DNA of 64,000 nucleotides from Rhizobium lentis (GTDB lineage Bacteria; Pseudomonadota; Alphaproteobacteria; Rhizobiales; Rhizobiaceae), in contig NZ_CP071456.1 in NCBI RefSeq assembly GCF_017352135.1, positions 358,828 through 422,827 on the forward strand, written 5' to 3'. The notes beneath the pieces are model-generated. The model did no database searches and had not been told where the DNA came from. It worked only from the letters and a program-made list of their open reading frames with translations. Shown here piece after piece: positions 29,094-38,298 of this stretch. The position numbers and the translations under genes were made by a program. Within the stretch, counting starts at the first letter, position 1; the number at the start of each line of letters is the position of its first letter.

Positions 29094-30560
29094 TTACACG
29101 GCCTGTTTCAGAGCGGCCTTTTCGGCACGCAGCTCCTCGATCGAGCGGACGTTGCGGCGGGCAGCGCCCGCCCAGTCGCGGGTCTGCACCTTCGATTTCG
29201 ACAGCCGCTCCTTGGCGGCCGGCACGGCATCGGCATATTGCGGCAGCCAGCGGGCCTGCGCAACGACCATCTCGTCCACCATCTGCCAGACCTCCTCGGG
29301 CGTCGAGACGGCGCCGACCAGCGGATCGTGCAGCACCGCAAGCTTCAACAGGTCGATATCGCCCGAAATCGCCGCGTGCACCGACATGCGCTGGACGTTG
29401 ATCGAGGCAATGCAGGTGGCAGCGCAGGCTTCCGGCAGGGTGACACCCGAAACCATGTTGATGCCGAAGCGATCCACGAAACCGGGCGATTCAATGATCG
29501 CATCGGACGGCAGATTGGTGATGACGCCATTGTTCTTGACGTTGAAATGGCCGCGATAGACCCGGTTCGTTTCCAGCCCCTCGAGGATATGGCTCGCATG
29601 TTCGTTCGAGCGCTTGGCGGGATCGATCGGCTTCGATGCGGATTCCAGGAATTGCGGGAATTCCGTCTCGAACCAGTTGCGGATTTCCGTCGAGTGACGA
29701 AGGTAGCCGCCGGTCTCGCCGTGAATCCAGTCGGACATGTCAATCCAGCGGGTAATTTCCTCCGGCCGCTTGCGGTACCAGGGCAGATATTCCGAGAGAT
29801 GGCCGTTGCTTTCGGTGGAATAGACGCCGAAACGTTTCAGCACGTCGATGCGCAGTTTCTCCTGCTGCGAATACACGGGATGCGCCTCGAAGGCGGCAAC
29901 CAACTCGTCTTTGCCGATCTTGCGGCCATTGAGGCGAAGGTCGATGAACCAGGTCTGGTGGTTGATGCCGGAGCAGATGTAATCGAGTTCGCTCACCGAC
30001 TTGGCGCCGAGCACCTCGGCGATCTGTTCGGCGCCGTGCTGCACGCCGTGGCAGAGGCCGACGGTGTCGACCTTGCCGTATTCGATCGCCGCCCAGGTGT
30101 TCATCGCCATCGGGTTGGCGTAGTTGAGGAACTTGGCGCCCGGCTCGGCGACCTCCCTTATGTCCTTGCAGAAATCGAGGATGACCGGAATGTTGCGCTG
30201 ACCGTAGAGGATGCCGCCGGCGCAGATCGTATCGCCGACACACTGGTCGATGCCGTATTTCAGCGGAATTCTGATATCGTCGGCATAGGCCTCGAGCCCG
30301 CCGACCCTGACGCAGCTGATGACGTAACGCGCGCCTTCCAGTGCCTTACGGCGGTCGGTCGTCGCCGTCACCCTGGTCGGCAGCTTGTTTGCCTCGACGA
30401 CACGGTCGAGGATCGCCTTGATCATCTCGAGGTTATGTTCGCTTATGTCGGTCAGCGCGAATTCGATGTCGCGAAACTCGGGAACGCACAATATGTCGGT
30501 AAACAGCTTCTTGGTGAAGCCGACGCTGCCCGCACCGATGATAGCGATTTTGAAACTCAT
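29094..30560 (-). CDS. agaL1: GH4 family alpha-galactosidase (first copy)
   Basis: 488 residues from ATG 30560, preceded by GAGGTG at 10 bases; the ATG at 30569 would place that site inside the gene. NAD-binding IIGAGSVGFTKK, then YANPMAMNTW, LCHGVQHGAE and CSGINHQTWF (Cys and His metal ligands) define glycoside hydrolase family 4. It shares the motif order with agaL2 but only moderate identity by eye. First gene of the operon, divergent from the AraC activator. Cytosolic NAD/Mn2+-dependent hydrolysis of alpha-galactosides is expected. Confidence 0.87.
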   Translation of the reverse strand: MSFKIAIIGAGSVGFTKKLFTDILCVPEFRDIEFALTDISEHNLEMIKAILDRVVEANKLPTRVTATTDRRKALEGARYVISCVRVGGLEAYADDIRIPLKYGIDQCVGDTICAGGILYGQRNIPVILDFCKDIREVAEPGAKFLNYANPMAMNTWAAIEYGKVDTVGLCHGVQHGAEQIAEVLGAKSVSELDYICSGINHQTWFIDLRLNGRKIGKDELVAAFEAHPVYSQQEKLRIDVLKRFGVYSTESNGHLSEYLPWYRKRPEEITRWIDMSDWIHGETGGYLRHSTEIRNWFETEFPQFLESASKPIDPAKRSNEHASHILEGLETNRVYRGHFNVKNNGVITNLPSDAIIESPGFVDRFGINMVSGVTLPEACAATCIASINVQRMSVHAAISGDIDLLKLAVLHDPLVGAVSTPEEVWQMVDEMVVAQARWLPQYADAVPAAKERLSKSKVQTRDWAGAARRNVRSIEELRAEKAALKQAV

Positions 30561-30771
30561 GATCTTCACCTCGGCTCAATCGAATGCTAGAGAAAAGATT
30601 GATATGGAGGACCAAGCCGCATGCCGGCGCATGTGGTTGAAAAAGCCGTAAAACTGCCTGTTTTCCTCCCGGCCGCTCCATCGGCCGCGGTCTCTTCTTT
30701 CTTGTCGAGCGGGATTATGCCCGAAATCGACAGGCCGACCAGAGAAGGATTATGCTTTCAGGGGTAATTTT

Positions 30772-31647
30772 GTGCTGCAGGATTTGATTGCCAACGGACA
30801 GTCGATGAGGACGGTTTCGCTGCCCCGCGGCGGTCAGCGGCTGCATGCCATGCCGACCAGCGCCGGTTATGAGGTACGCGAGAACGAAACCTATGACTGG
30901 GACGGCCGCAGGCGCGGCCAGACGCCTTTCACCGTGCTGCAGCACACGATCAGCGGCACCGGCCGGCTGCGTTACCAGAACCGCAACCACCGCCTCCAAG
31001 GCGGCGATACGCTGCTCGTTTTGGTGCCGCACAATCACCGCTACTGGTTGGAAAAGGGCGACCGGTGGGAATATTTCTGGATCTCGATGAACGGCGAGGA
31101 GACCTTGCGCATCCACAAGCTGGTGCTTGCGACCGCCGGCCCGGTGTTGAAGCTGCAGCCCTCGACGATCGACCACCTCGCCGACTGCAGTCTGCGCCTC
31201 CTCAAAGGGGCGACATCGCCGGGCGCGGCCTCGGCCATTGCCTATGAAGCGGCAATGGCGCTCTATGACGACGTCTTCGGCTCGCCAGCCTTTACCGCCG
31301 AACTCAGATTGATGCAGCCGGTGATCGACCATATCAACGCCAATCTCGACAAGCCGCTGCCGGTCAGCGAGCTTGCCGGCATCGTCGGGCTCAGCCGCGC
31401 CCATTTCTCGCGCAGCTTCGCCGAGAGCGAGGGCATGCCGCCGGCCGAATTCGTGCTGCAGCAGCGCCTGCAGCGCGCCGTCAAGCTTCTGACCAAGGCG
31501 GATTTCCTGCCGGTCAAGGAAGTCGCCATCATGTGCGGCTTCGAAGACGCCAATTATTTCTCCAAGGTCTTCCGCCGCGTCTACGGCACCAATCCCACGG
31601 AATTCCGCACGACCGGCATGTATGCCAGCATCGGCAGGCCGAGATAG
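30772..31647 (+). CDS. agpT: AraC family transcriptional activator of alpha-galactoside genes
   Basis: 291 residues from GTG 30772 with AGGGG upstream; ATG 30805 is an alternative. N-terminal cupin-type ligand domain (about 40-140, TVLQHTISGTGRLRY, GDTLLVLVPHNHRYW) and a C-terminal double helix-turn-helix (about 190-285: LAGIVGLSRAHFSRSF and CGFEDANYFSKVFRRVYG). Divergent from agaL1 over about 210 bases. In S. meliloti the equivalent AraC protein AgpT is needed for induction by alpha-galactosides (literature from memory). The same role is inferred here. Confidence 0.87.
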   Translation: MLQDLIANGQSMRTVSLPRGGQRLHAMPTSAGYEVRENETYDWDGRRRGQTPFTVLQHTISGTGRLRYQNRNHRLQGGDTLLVLVPHNHRYWLEKGDRWEYFWISMNGEETLRIHKLVLATAGPVLKLQPSTIDHLADCSLRLLKGATSPGAASAIAYEAAMALYDDVFGSPAFTAELRLMQPVIDHINANLDKPLPVSELAGIVGLSRAHFSRSFAESEGMPPAEFVLQQRLQRAVKLLTKADFLPVKEVAIMCGFEDANYFSKVFRRVYGTNPTEFRTTGMYASIGRPR

Positions 31648-31668
31648 CTTAACGCCAGGCCCCTTTCC

Positions 31669-32730
31669 TCACGCCCGGACCTCGAACACCATGTTGAACG
31701 GCGTTTCCGTTGCGCGGCGGAAATGCGTGAAGCCGGCGTCGAGCGCGACCTTCCGCAGCTTCATTTCTCCCGCCTGGGCGCCGAGCCCGAGCCCCACCTC
31801 CTGGGATAGTGATGCAGGCGTGCAGATCATCGTCGATGCGCCGTAATAGACGCGGCCGACCGGATTGAGATTGTCTTTCAGATGGTCATGGGCAAAGGGT
31901 TCGACGATCAGCCAGATCCCGTTTGGACCAAGCGTTTCCTTGACATGCCGGCCGGCGCCGACCGGATCGCCCATGTCGTGCAGGCAGTCGAACATGGCGA
32001 CCATATCGTAGCCGCGCCCCGGAAATTCCGCCGCCGAGCCCTGCTCAAAGGTCACGCGATCGGCAACACCGGCATCTTTGGCGGCGGCCTTTGCTTTCTC
32101 GATCGACGGACCGTGATAGTCGAAACCGGTAAAGCGGGAGGCAGGATAGGCCTGCGCCATCAGGATGGTCGAGGCGCCGTGACCGCAGCCAACATCGGCG
32201 ACGTTGGCGCCGGCCTTGAGCTTTTCCTCCACTCCCGAAAGAGCCGGAATCCATTCGTTGACGAGATGGCTGTTGTAGCCCGGCCGGAAGAACCGTTCGG
32301 TTCCCCGGAACAAGCAGGCGCTGTGTTCGTGCCAGCCGAGACCTTTGCCGGTGCGGAAGGCTTCGGCGACTTTGGGCTCGTCCATCCACATGGATTGGAC
32401 GACCTCGAAAGCGCCCACGAAGAAGGCGGGGCTGTTTTCATCGGCGAAGACCATCGCCTGTTCCGGCGTCAGGCTGAAACGATCCGACTTTTCGTCGTAG
32501 CTGACATACTCCGCGGCCGCCTGGGCACTCAGCCACTCCCTGAGATAGCGCTCCTTCATCCCCGTCTTCGCGGCAAGGTCCTTGACGCTCATGGGTTTTC
32601 CGTCGGCCATCGCCCTGAAGATTCCCACCTGATCGCCGAGCACCACCAAGGCGCCTGACATCGCCGCGCCGACGTCGCCGACAAGCCGACCAACAAGCGC
32701 ATCGAGTTTCTGCATATCTGGCTCACGCAT
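31669..32730 (-). CDS. SAM-dependent methyltransferase with N-terminal winged helix
   Basis: 353 residues from ATG 32730, which has GGGAGG 8 bases upstream; the in-frame ATG 32790 is less likely. Residues about 25-100 form a winged-helix-like region (GIFRAMADGKPMSVKDLAA, KERYLREWL). The class I methyltransferase domain has motif I VADVGCGHGAST (about 177-188), then GFDYHGPSI as the acidic-loop motif. This architecture occurs in rhizobial proteins annotated as methyltransferase or as S-adenosylmethionine-dependent regulators (Rv2258c-like). Substrate unknown. Converges on agpT. Confidence 0.83.
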   Translation of the reverse strand: MREPDMQKLDALVGRLVGDVGAAMSGALVVLGDQVGIFRAMADGKPMSVKDLAAKTGMKERYLREWLSAQAAAEYVSYDEKSDRFSLTPEQAMVFADENSPAFFVGAFEVVQSMWMDEPKVAEAFRTGKGLGWHEHSACLFRGTERFFRPGYNSHLVNEWIPALSGVEEKLKAGANVADVGCGHGASTILMAQAYPASRFTGFDYHGPSIEKAKAAAKDAGVADRVTFEQGSAAEFPGRGYDMVAMFDCLHDMGDPVGAGRHVKETLGPNGIWLIVEPFAHDHLKDNLNPVGRVYYGASTMICTPASLSQEVGLGLGAQAGEMKLRKVALDAGFTHFRRATETPFNMVFEVRA

Positions 32731-32984
32731 TGTTACCTCCCGGCGTGGGACAACGCGGCCTTGAATTAGGCTTTCATGATATTCAGTCAATCAACCTCCC
32801 TATCGCCCAATGAGGGTAGACGTCAGAGGTCGAAAATCTCGGGACTGGACAAGGCACGGATTCCACCCGGCATGGGGGACGCGGACAGCGATCCCTGTTC
32901 CGCGTCGGAAGCACGCTCGCTTGCTTTCTTCCCCGCCGGTTACATCTCTCATATTGCCAACCCAGAGCAACAATCAGTGGTTCA

Positions 32985-33320
32985 ATGCCAGGTAGCGATT
33001 TGTATCTATCCCCAGCACAGTGCCGCGCGGCACGCGCCCTCATCGCGTGGTCTGAGGACGATCTGTCGTCAGCCTCGGCAATCGCCAGGGCGACGATCGC
33101 CGGTTTCGAGGCAGGGACGCTTTCCCCTGACGCGCAGACCCTGCAGGCCATGAAGCAGAATTTGGAGGATGCCGGCGTGGTTTTCATCCCGGAGAATGGC
33201 GGCGGCGCCGGCGTTCGCTTGGCAAGACCGGCATCGGCTTCTATAGACACTGACGAGACCGAGATGGTCCAATACGAAGAATATCTCAAAAACGACGCCC
33301 CTCCCGGCGCTGGCGGTTGA
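32985..33320 (+). CDS. Small helix-turn-helix (XRE-like) regulator
   Basis: 111 residues. QCRAARALIAWSEDDLSSAS and IARATIAGFEAGTLSPDAQT give the five-helix XRE pattern at about residues 10-60, followed by LQAMKQNLEDAGVVFIPENGGGAGVRL, the standard C-terminal stretch of short rhizobial and phage-type XRE proteins. The acidic tail ends directly before the next gene (stop and start are adjacent at 33320/33321). No strong ribosome-binding site. Probably an autoregulator of the small operon. Confidence 0.75.
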   Translation: MPGSDLYLSPAQCRAARALIAWSEDDLSSASAIARATIAGFEAGTLSPDAQTLQAMKQNLEDAGVVFIPENGGGAGVRLARPASASIDTDETEMVQYEEYLKNDAPPGAGG

Positions 33321-33581
33321 ATGGCAAAGAAACAGAAGCTTGAGCACTCCGAGTTGGCGGGGGAATTCACCGAAGACGGGGTTACGGTGCTCGTCGATAT
33401 CTTTCGAGCCGCCGGCAGCAATGGAGACTGGACGATGGAAGTCGTCACCCAGGCAGAGGACCTGATCCAGTGGGACGAGCCTTTCGCGACCGACCGCGAA
33501 GCTTTCGACGAATTCCTCGCGGTCGTGGCGCGGGACGGCATCCGATCCTTTCTCGACGACGAAGAACCTTCCGTGCATTGA
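33321..33581 (+). CDS. Hypothetical small acidic protein
   Basis: 86 residues, ATG immediately after the XRE stop. Alternating strands and helices (GVTVLVDIFRAAG, WTMEVVTQAEDLIQWD, EAFDEFLAVVARDG) and an acidic C-terminus. I do not recognise the family. Position in a three-gene operon with an XRE-like regulator and another small protein is its only context; a toxin-antitoxin-like or phage-remnant role cannot be excluded. Confidence 0.6.
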   Translation: MAKKQKLEHSELAGEFTEDGVTVLVDIFRAAGSNGDWTMEVVTQAEDLIQWDEPFATDREAFDEFLAVVARDGIRSFLDDEEPSVH

Positions 33582-33591
33582 GGGGTAGCCC

Positions 33592-33831
33592 GTGAAAAGC
33601 ATCAATGATCTCGTCACCTCGGCGAAAACCGTTTGCGAGCGATACCGGGCCGGCCGAATGGAGCGCGAGACCGTCCGGGAATGGGTCCTTCGGCTGGGCG
33701 CCTATCCCCCGCCGCATGGAGACCGCGTGCGCGAAGCGGCTGAATGGTTTCGCCTGCACAATCGCGAGCCGGTTTCCGACGATATAGTGCTGGGAGACAT
33801 CGACCGCCTCAGCGCGATTTCAGCGCCGTGA
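33592..33831 (+). CDS. Hypothetical small protein
   Basis: 79 residues from GTG 33592 with GAGGGG 9 bases upstream. Mostly helical with many Arg/Glu residues (VCERYRAGRMERETVREWVLRL, broken near AYPPPHGD). Ten bases behind the previous gene, so the three form one transcript. No known domain. The next 264 bases to 34095 hold no recognisable gene, only the promoter of the following gene with an AGAAGGA ribosome-binding site. Confidence 0.58.
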   Translation: MKSINDLVTSAKTVCERYRAGRMERETVREWVLRLGAYPPPHGDRVREAAEWFRLHNREPVSDDIVLGDIDRLSAISAP

Positions 33832-34095
33832 TCCGGGCAGGCGTGTTCTACCTGGAATAACTTCAGCTGCGATCCCGACTGGCGCATTTACGTCGTTACT
33901 CGACGGCGTAGGACCAATGACGATTGCGAGCCTTATGCATAATGGCTTATCCAGCTTCGCATGGAGGTCTGGGAGTTTTGCAGCTTCGGCAATGTGACAC
34001 GCACGAGGCTGACACGACTCCCTGCATCTCCGGCGAAGCGTAAGCCAAGCGTGGCTCGGTAGTTTTAATTCGTGCGGCAGTAGAAGGAACAGCAC

Positions 34096-36657
34096 GTGGC
34101 AGCATTTCCGGAAAAGGCAAAGGTCGTCATCATCGGGCTCGGCGGCATCGTCGGCGCCTCCATCGCGCATCATCTCGTCGAGCGGGGATGGGACGACATC
34201 GTCGGCATTGATAAGTCGGGCATACCGACCGATATCGGCTCGACAGCCCATGCCTCGGACTTCTGTTACACCACGAGCCACGACTATTTGTCGGTCTGGA
34301 CCACGCAATATTCGATCGATTTTTACGAGAAGATGGGCCACTACGCCCGCATCGGCGGCCTCGAAGTGGCGCGGACCGGCGATCATGCCTGGATGGAGGA
34401 AATCAAGCGCAAGCTTTCCTCCGCCCGCGCCTTCGGCACGCGCGCCCATTATGTCAGCCCTTCCGAGATCAAGGAGAAGTTCCCGCTGATCGAGGAAGAT
34501 CAGGTCATGGGCGGGCTTTTCGATCCGGATGCCGGCCTCGTCATTCCGCGCTCGCAGACCGTTGCCGGCAAGCTGGTCGATGCCGCCGAAAAGGCAGGCA
34601 AGCTCAAGGTGTTCGGCAACACGCCGGCGAAGTCGCTGATCGTCGAAGGCGGCCGCATCAAGGGCGTCGTCACTCACCGCGGCACGATCATGGCCGACCA
34701 CGTCATAGTCTGCGCCGGCCTCTGGGGTCGCCTGATCGCGGAGATGGTCGGCGAAGACCTGCCGGTCATGCCGGTCGACCATCCGCTCACCTTCTTCGGC
34801 CCCTATAACGAGTTTGAAGGCACCGGCAAGGAAATCGGCTTCCCGCTGCTGCGCGACCAGGGCAACTCCGCCTATATGCGCGACACCGGCGACCCGGCGA
34901 CGACGGAAGGGGGACAGATTGAGTGGGGCTATTACGAAGCCACCAATCCGCGGATGTGCCATCCGCGCGATCTTCTCGAAAAACACGAAGCTCGCCTTTC
35001 GCCCTCGCAGCGTGACCTCGAGATGGAGCAGATCCTCGAGCCGCTCGAGCGCGCCATGGAACTGACGCCGATCCTCGGCGAACTCGGCTACAACGAAGGC
35101 CACTCCTTCAACGGTCTTCTGCAGGTTTCCGCCGCCGGCGGCCCATCCTGCGGCGAGAGCCAGAAGGTGCGCGGTCTCTGGTACTGCGTTGCCATCTGGG
35201 TCAAGGACGGCCCTGGCTACGGCAAGCTGATCGCCGACTGGATGACCGATGGCCGTACTGAAATCGATCACAACAGCATCGACTACGCCCGCTTCTATCC
35301 GCATCAGTTGACGGAAGAGTTCATCGAGGGCCGCTGCTTCGAAGCCGCCCAGAAGATCTATTTCCCGGCCGTTCACACCCGCGAACCCTATGCATCCGGC
35401 CGCAACGTCAAGCGCTCGCCCTTCTACGAGCGCGAAAAGGAGCTTGGCGGCTACTTCATGGAACTCGGCGGCTGGGAGCGTGCGCACGGCTATGCCGCCA
35501 ACGAGCACCTTCTGGAGAAATATGCCGACCGTGTTCCGGTTCGCGAGAACGAATGGGACAGCCGCCATTTCTGGCGCGTGTCGAATGCCGAACATCTGGC
35601 GATGAGCGAGGATTGCGGCATCGTCAATCTCAGCCACTTCCACATGGTCGATATCGAGGGACCTGACCATGTCGAGCTGATGGAATGGCTCTGCGCCGCC
35701 AAGATCGGCGGCGATGCCAACATCGGCAAGGGCATTTACACCCATTTCCTCGACGACGAAGGCATGGTGCGCGCCGACTTCACCGTCTTCCGCATGGCCG
35801 ACCGCTGCCGTCTCGTAAACGGCGCCGATGCCGGCCCGCGCGACCTGCACTACATGAAGCGCGTCGCCCAGGACCGCGGCCTTGACGTGACCATCACCGA
35901 TGTCTCGGAAAAATTCGTGACGATCGGTATCTGGGGTCCGAACGCACGCGACACGCTGAAGAAGGCCGTCGCCGATCCGGCCGGGCTCGATCAGGAAAAC
36001 TTCGCCTTTGCGGCGATCAAGCCGATCGAGATCGCAGGCAAATCAGTCACCGCCTTCCGCATCTCCTATGTCGGCGAACAGGGCTGGGAACTGCACATGA
36101 AATACGAGGACGGCCTCGCCGTCTGGGATGCGCTGCGCGCGACCGGCGTGATGGCCTTCGGCGTCGAGACCTATGCAAACTCGCGCCGCATGGAAAAGAG
36201 CCTGCGCCTTCAGAATGCCGACCTCCTGACCCAGTACAACCTGATCGAAGCCGATCTCGCCCGTCCGAAGGTCAAGGAAGCCGATTTCCGCGGCAAGGCA
36301 AAACATCTGGAATACAAGGCGCGTGAGCACCAGCCGGCCATGCTATGCACGCTTGTGATGACGGAAAATACCGACAAGACGGGCGTTAAGCGTTATCCCG
36401 TCGGCAACCTGCCGGTCGTCGATCCCGCCACGGGAGAGGTCTTGGTCGACGAGCTTGGCCGCCGGTCCTACACGACCTCGATCGCCTACGGCCCGACGGT
36501 CGGCAAGAACATTGCCCTCGCCTATCTGCCGTGGTCGCATTGCCAGGTCGGCCGCAAGCTCGAGGTAGAGTATTTCGCCGAGAGCTATCCGGTGGAGGTT
36601 GTCGGCGTCGGCTACAAGCCGATCTACGACCCAGAAAACCTGAAGCCGCGCACCTAA
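34096..36657 (+). CDS. FAD-dependent oxidoreductase/GcvT fusion (sarcosine or dimethylglycine dehydrogenase-like)
   Basis: 853 residues from GTG 34096. N-terminal DAO-type FAD domain (VVIIGLGGIVGASIAHHL at about 11-28, closing with the CAGLWG block near 210), an FAO-middle region, then the folate-binding GcvT barrel (about 440-720) and GcvT C-terminal domain (about 740-840). This order is that of dimethylglycine dehydrogenase, sarcosine dehydrogenase and related demethylases, which oxidise N-methyl groups and pass the one-carbon unit to tetrahydrofolate. No signal peptide, so cytosolic. It stands alone, so glycine-betaine degradation partners must be elsewhere. Substrate not resolvable from sequence. 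Confidence 0.87.
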   Translation: MAAFPEKAKVVIIGLGGIVGASIAHHLVERGWDDIVGIDKSGIPTDIGSTAHASDFCYTTSHDYLSVWTTQYSIDFYEKMGHYARIGGLEVARTGDHAWMEEIKRKLSSARAFGTRAHYVSPSEIKEKFPLIEEDQVMGGLFDPDAGLVIPRSQTVAGKLVDAAEKAGKLKVFGNTPAKSLIVEGGRIKGVVTHRGTIMADHVIVCAGLWGRLIAEMVGEDLPVMPVDHPLTFFGPYNEFEGTGKEIGFPLLRDQGNSAYMRDTGDPATTEGGQIEWGYYEATNPRMCHPRDLLEKHEARLSPSQRDLEMEQILEPLERAMELTPILGELGYNEGHSFNGLLQVSAAGGPSCGESQKVRGLWYCVAIWVKDGPGYGKLIADWMTDGRTEIDHNSIDYARFYPHQLTEEFIEGRCFEAAQKIYFPAVHTREPYASGRNVKRSPFYEREKELGGYFMELGGWERAHGYAANEHLLEKYADRVPVRENEWDSRHFWRVSNAEHLAMSEDCGIVNLSHFHMVDIEGPDHVELMEWLCAAKIGGDANIGKGIYTHFLDDEGMVRADFTVFRMADRCRLVNGADAGPRDLHYMKRVAQDRGLDVTITDVSEKFVTIGIWGPNARDTLKKAVADPAGLDQENFAFAAIKPIEIAGKSVTAFRISYVGEQGWELHMKYEDGLAVWDALRATGVMAFGVETYANSRRMEKSLRLQNADLLTQYNLIEADLARPKVKEADFRGKAKHLEYKAREHQPAMLCTLVMTENTDKTGVKRYPVGNLPVVDPATGEVLVDELGRRSYTTSIAYGPTVGKNIALAYLPWSHCQVGRKLEVEYFAESYPVEVVGVGYKPIYDPENLKPRT

Positions 36658-36667
36658 GCGCACAGGC

Positions 36668-36691
36668 CCGAAAATCGGAATCGATTTTCGG
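36668..36691. terminator. Hairpin after the demethylase gene
   Basis: Perfect 10-base arms (36668-36677 and 36682-36691) with a 4-base loop, 11 bases past the stop codon. The stem is AT-rich in part and no T-run follows. It may end the transcript or be one of the short palindromes common between rhizobial genes. Confidence 0.45.
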
Positions 36692-36808
36692 TAAGCCCTA
36701 TACGGGAATTGAAAGTGTTGAAGCGCCGTGCGTCCGAAAGAATGCACGGGCGCTCTACCTACTGAAGCACGGTGGCGCCGCAAGGACCGCCGTTCCCCCC
36801 GGCGAGCG

Positions 36809-37555
36809 CTATTTGCTGTCGCCGTTTTCGGTTTCCACGCCATCCTCAGAGGCGCGGCTCGGAATTAAACGCTTCGAGATCAGCCAGCAGCCGAGCGCCC
36901 AGAGCGCGCCCGCGCACCATCCCGCGAAGACGTCCGTGGGATAGTGGACGCCGAGATAGATCCGGCTGAGGCCGATGATGACGGCAAGGAAGACGCCGGC
37001 GACCATGACGAAGATCCGCGTCGAGCGGTAACGCTGCGTGCGCGCCACGAGCGCGCCGAGCGTCAGATAGGTCACCGCCGAGACCATGGCGTGTCCGGAG
37101 GGGAAGCTGAGATCGCTGACCTCAACGAGATGCGGCACGATGTCCGGACGCGGACGCGCCACGAGGATCTTGAGGAGCGTGCTCGCGAGCCAGCCTGTCA
37201 GCACCGAGGAAAAGACGAAGATCGCGATCTGCCAGCGCCGGTCGAGCAGAAGATAGACGGTGATGAGAACCGTCAGCAAGGCGAGTACGGTGACGCCTCC
37301 GAGGCTGGTGATGTCGTCCATCGCATGCGTCAACCAGGCGGGACCGATCGGCACCGCAAGATCACCCTGTTGTCTGAGCGCCAGCAGGATCGCCTCGTCG
37401 AAACGAAAGGTCTCGCCCTCAAGAACCTCGCTCGTCAGCCGCTGCAGCACGAACAGCCCGCCCGCGACCGACGCCAGCGTGATCAGCGTCAGCGGCTCAT
37501 ATGCCGTAAGCCTCGCCAAAAATCCGCGTCGTTGAATCTCACTCATCCCGACCAT
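36809..37555 (-). CDS. PAP2 superfamily membrane phosphatase
   Basis: 248 residues with about six membrane helices. The three PAP2 motifs are present: KILVARPRP, FPSGHAM and SRIYLGVHYPTD, with the catalytic His in the last and the Arg/His pair supplying phosphate binding. Such proteins dephosphorylate undecaprenyl pyrophosphate, phosphatidylglycerol phosphate or lipid A on the periplasmic face. Which lipid is used here is unknown. ATG 37543 (MSEIQ) is a close alternative start. Convergent with the previous gene. Confidence 0.88.
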   Translation of the reverse strand: MVGMSEIQRRGFLARLTAYEPLTLITLASVAGGLFVLQRLTSEVLEGETFRFDEAILLALRQQGDLAVPIGPAWLTHAMDDITSLGGVTVLALLTVLITVYLLLDRRWQIAIFVFSSVLTGWLASTLLKILVARPRPDIVPHLVEVSDLSFPSGHAMVSAVTYLTLGALVARTQRYRSTRIFVMVAGVFLAVIIGLSRIYLGVHYPTDVFAGWCAGALWALGCWLISKRLIPSRASEDGVETENGDSK

Positions 37556-37738
37556 CGAACTCCCTTCGCATCATGTCGATCTCCGCCAGATTGGCAATGC
37601 AAGCCGTAAATTCAAGGCTTTGCGGCACTTGGGAACAATTCGAGGCGATGTCGTCGGCAGGTCTCGGAAGCACGGTAGCAAAAGCTCAACCTTCTTTTGC
37701 TATGGCTAAAGCCGATTGTCCTGGAGATGGTTTCGGCG

Positions 37739-38284
37739 ATGAAAATCCTGACCGCGATGGTTCTGATGGCAGCCGTCCTGCAGCCGGTTTCAGCCTTGGG
37801 CGAGACCGAATGGATGGGCGGCGCAAGGCAATGGTCGGTCGGCTTTGAAAGCGCCGGCCCGCAGCCATACTGCCGTCTGCGTTGGGACAGCGAGATCGGC
37901 AAGACCATGGAATTCCGCCAGAGCGCGAACGAGACCTTCTGGCTCGTCGCGAAGAACAGCTGGGACATCCCGGCCGATACCAAAACCGAGGTGACGCTGA
38001 TCGATCGCCAGGTGACGAAGGTGGTCGCCGCCGAATTCTTCGACAAGAACACGCTTCGGCTCTGGCCCATCGGCAGCAAGGGAAGCGCCGGGCTGAAAAA
38101 GATCATCAAGAATTCCTTTGCCGGAACCCCTGACGTGCAACTGACCTTTGCCGGCGACGAAGGCGACTGGACGCTGCCGCTTTCGCGGGTGGATCAGCTC
38201 TATCCAACCTTCTCTCAATGCCTCAAGCGGTTGGAGGCCGGCGAAAAGGCCAAAGAGGATTCGGCAACCAGCAAGCCGTTCTGA
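37739..38284 (+). CDS. Secreted hypothetical protein
   Basis: 181 residues from ATG 37739; an in-frame start at 37697 precedes a less convincing N-terminus. Signal peptide about 1-22 (MKILTAMVLMAAVLQPVSALG). The mature part is beta-rich with two Cys residues (YCRLRW and FSQCLKR) that could form a disulfide. No domain recognised. A lysine- and glutamate-rich tail ends the protein. Probably periplasmic. Monocistronic, convergent with the HutH-like gene. Confidence 0.7.
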   Translation: MKILTAMVLMAAVLQPVSALGETEWMGGARQWSVGFESAGPQPYCRLRWDSEIGKTMEFRQSANETFWLVAKNSWDIPADTKTEVTLIDRQVTKVVAAEFFDKNTLRLWPIGSKGSAGLKKIIKNSFAGTPDVQLTFAGDEGDWTLPLSRVDQLYPTFSQCLKRLEAGEKAKEDSATSKPF

Positions 38285-38298
38285 GAGTCTCGTCCAGC

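Noticed and set aside
33820..35850. Minus-strand open frame of 676 codons
   Set aside because: Antisense to the FAD/GcvT gene, whose motifs are clear. No family features in the reverse frame.
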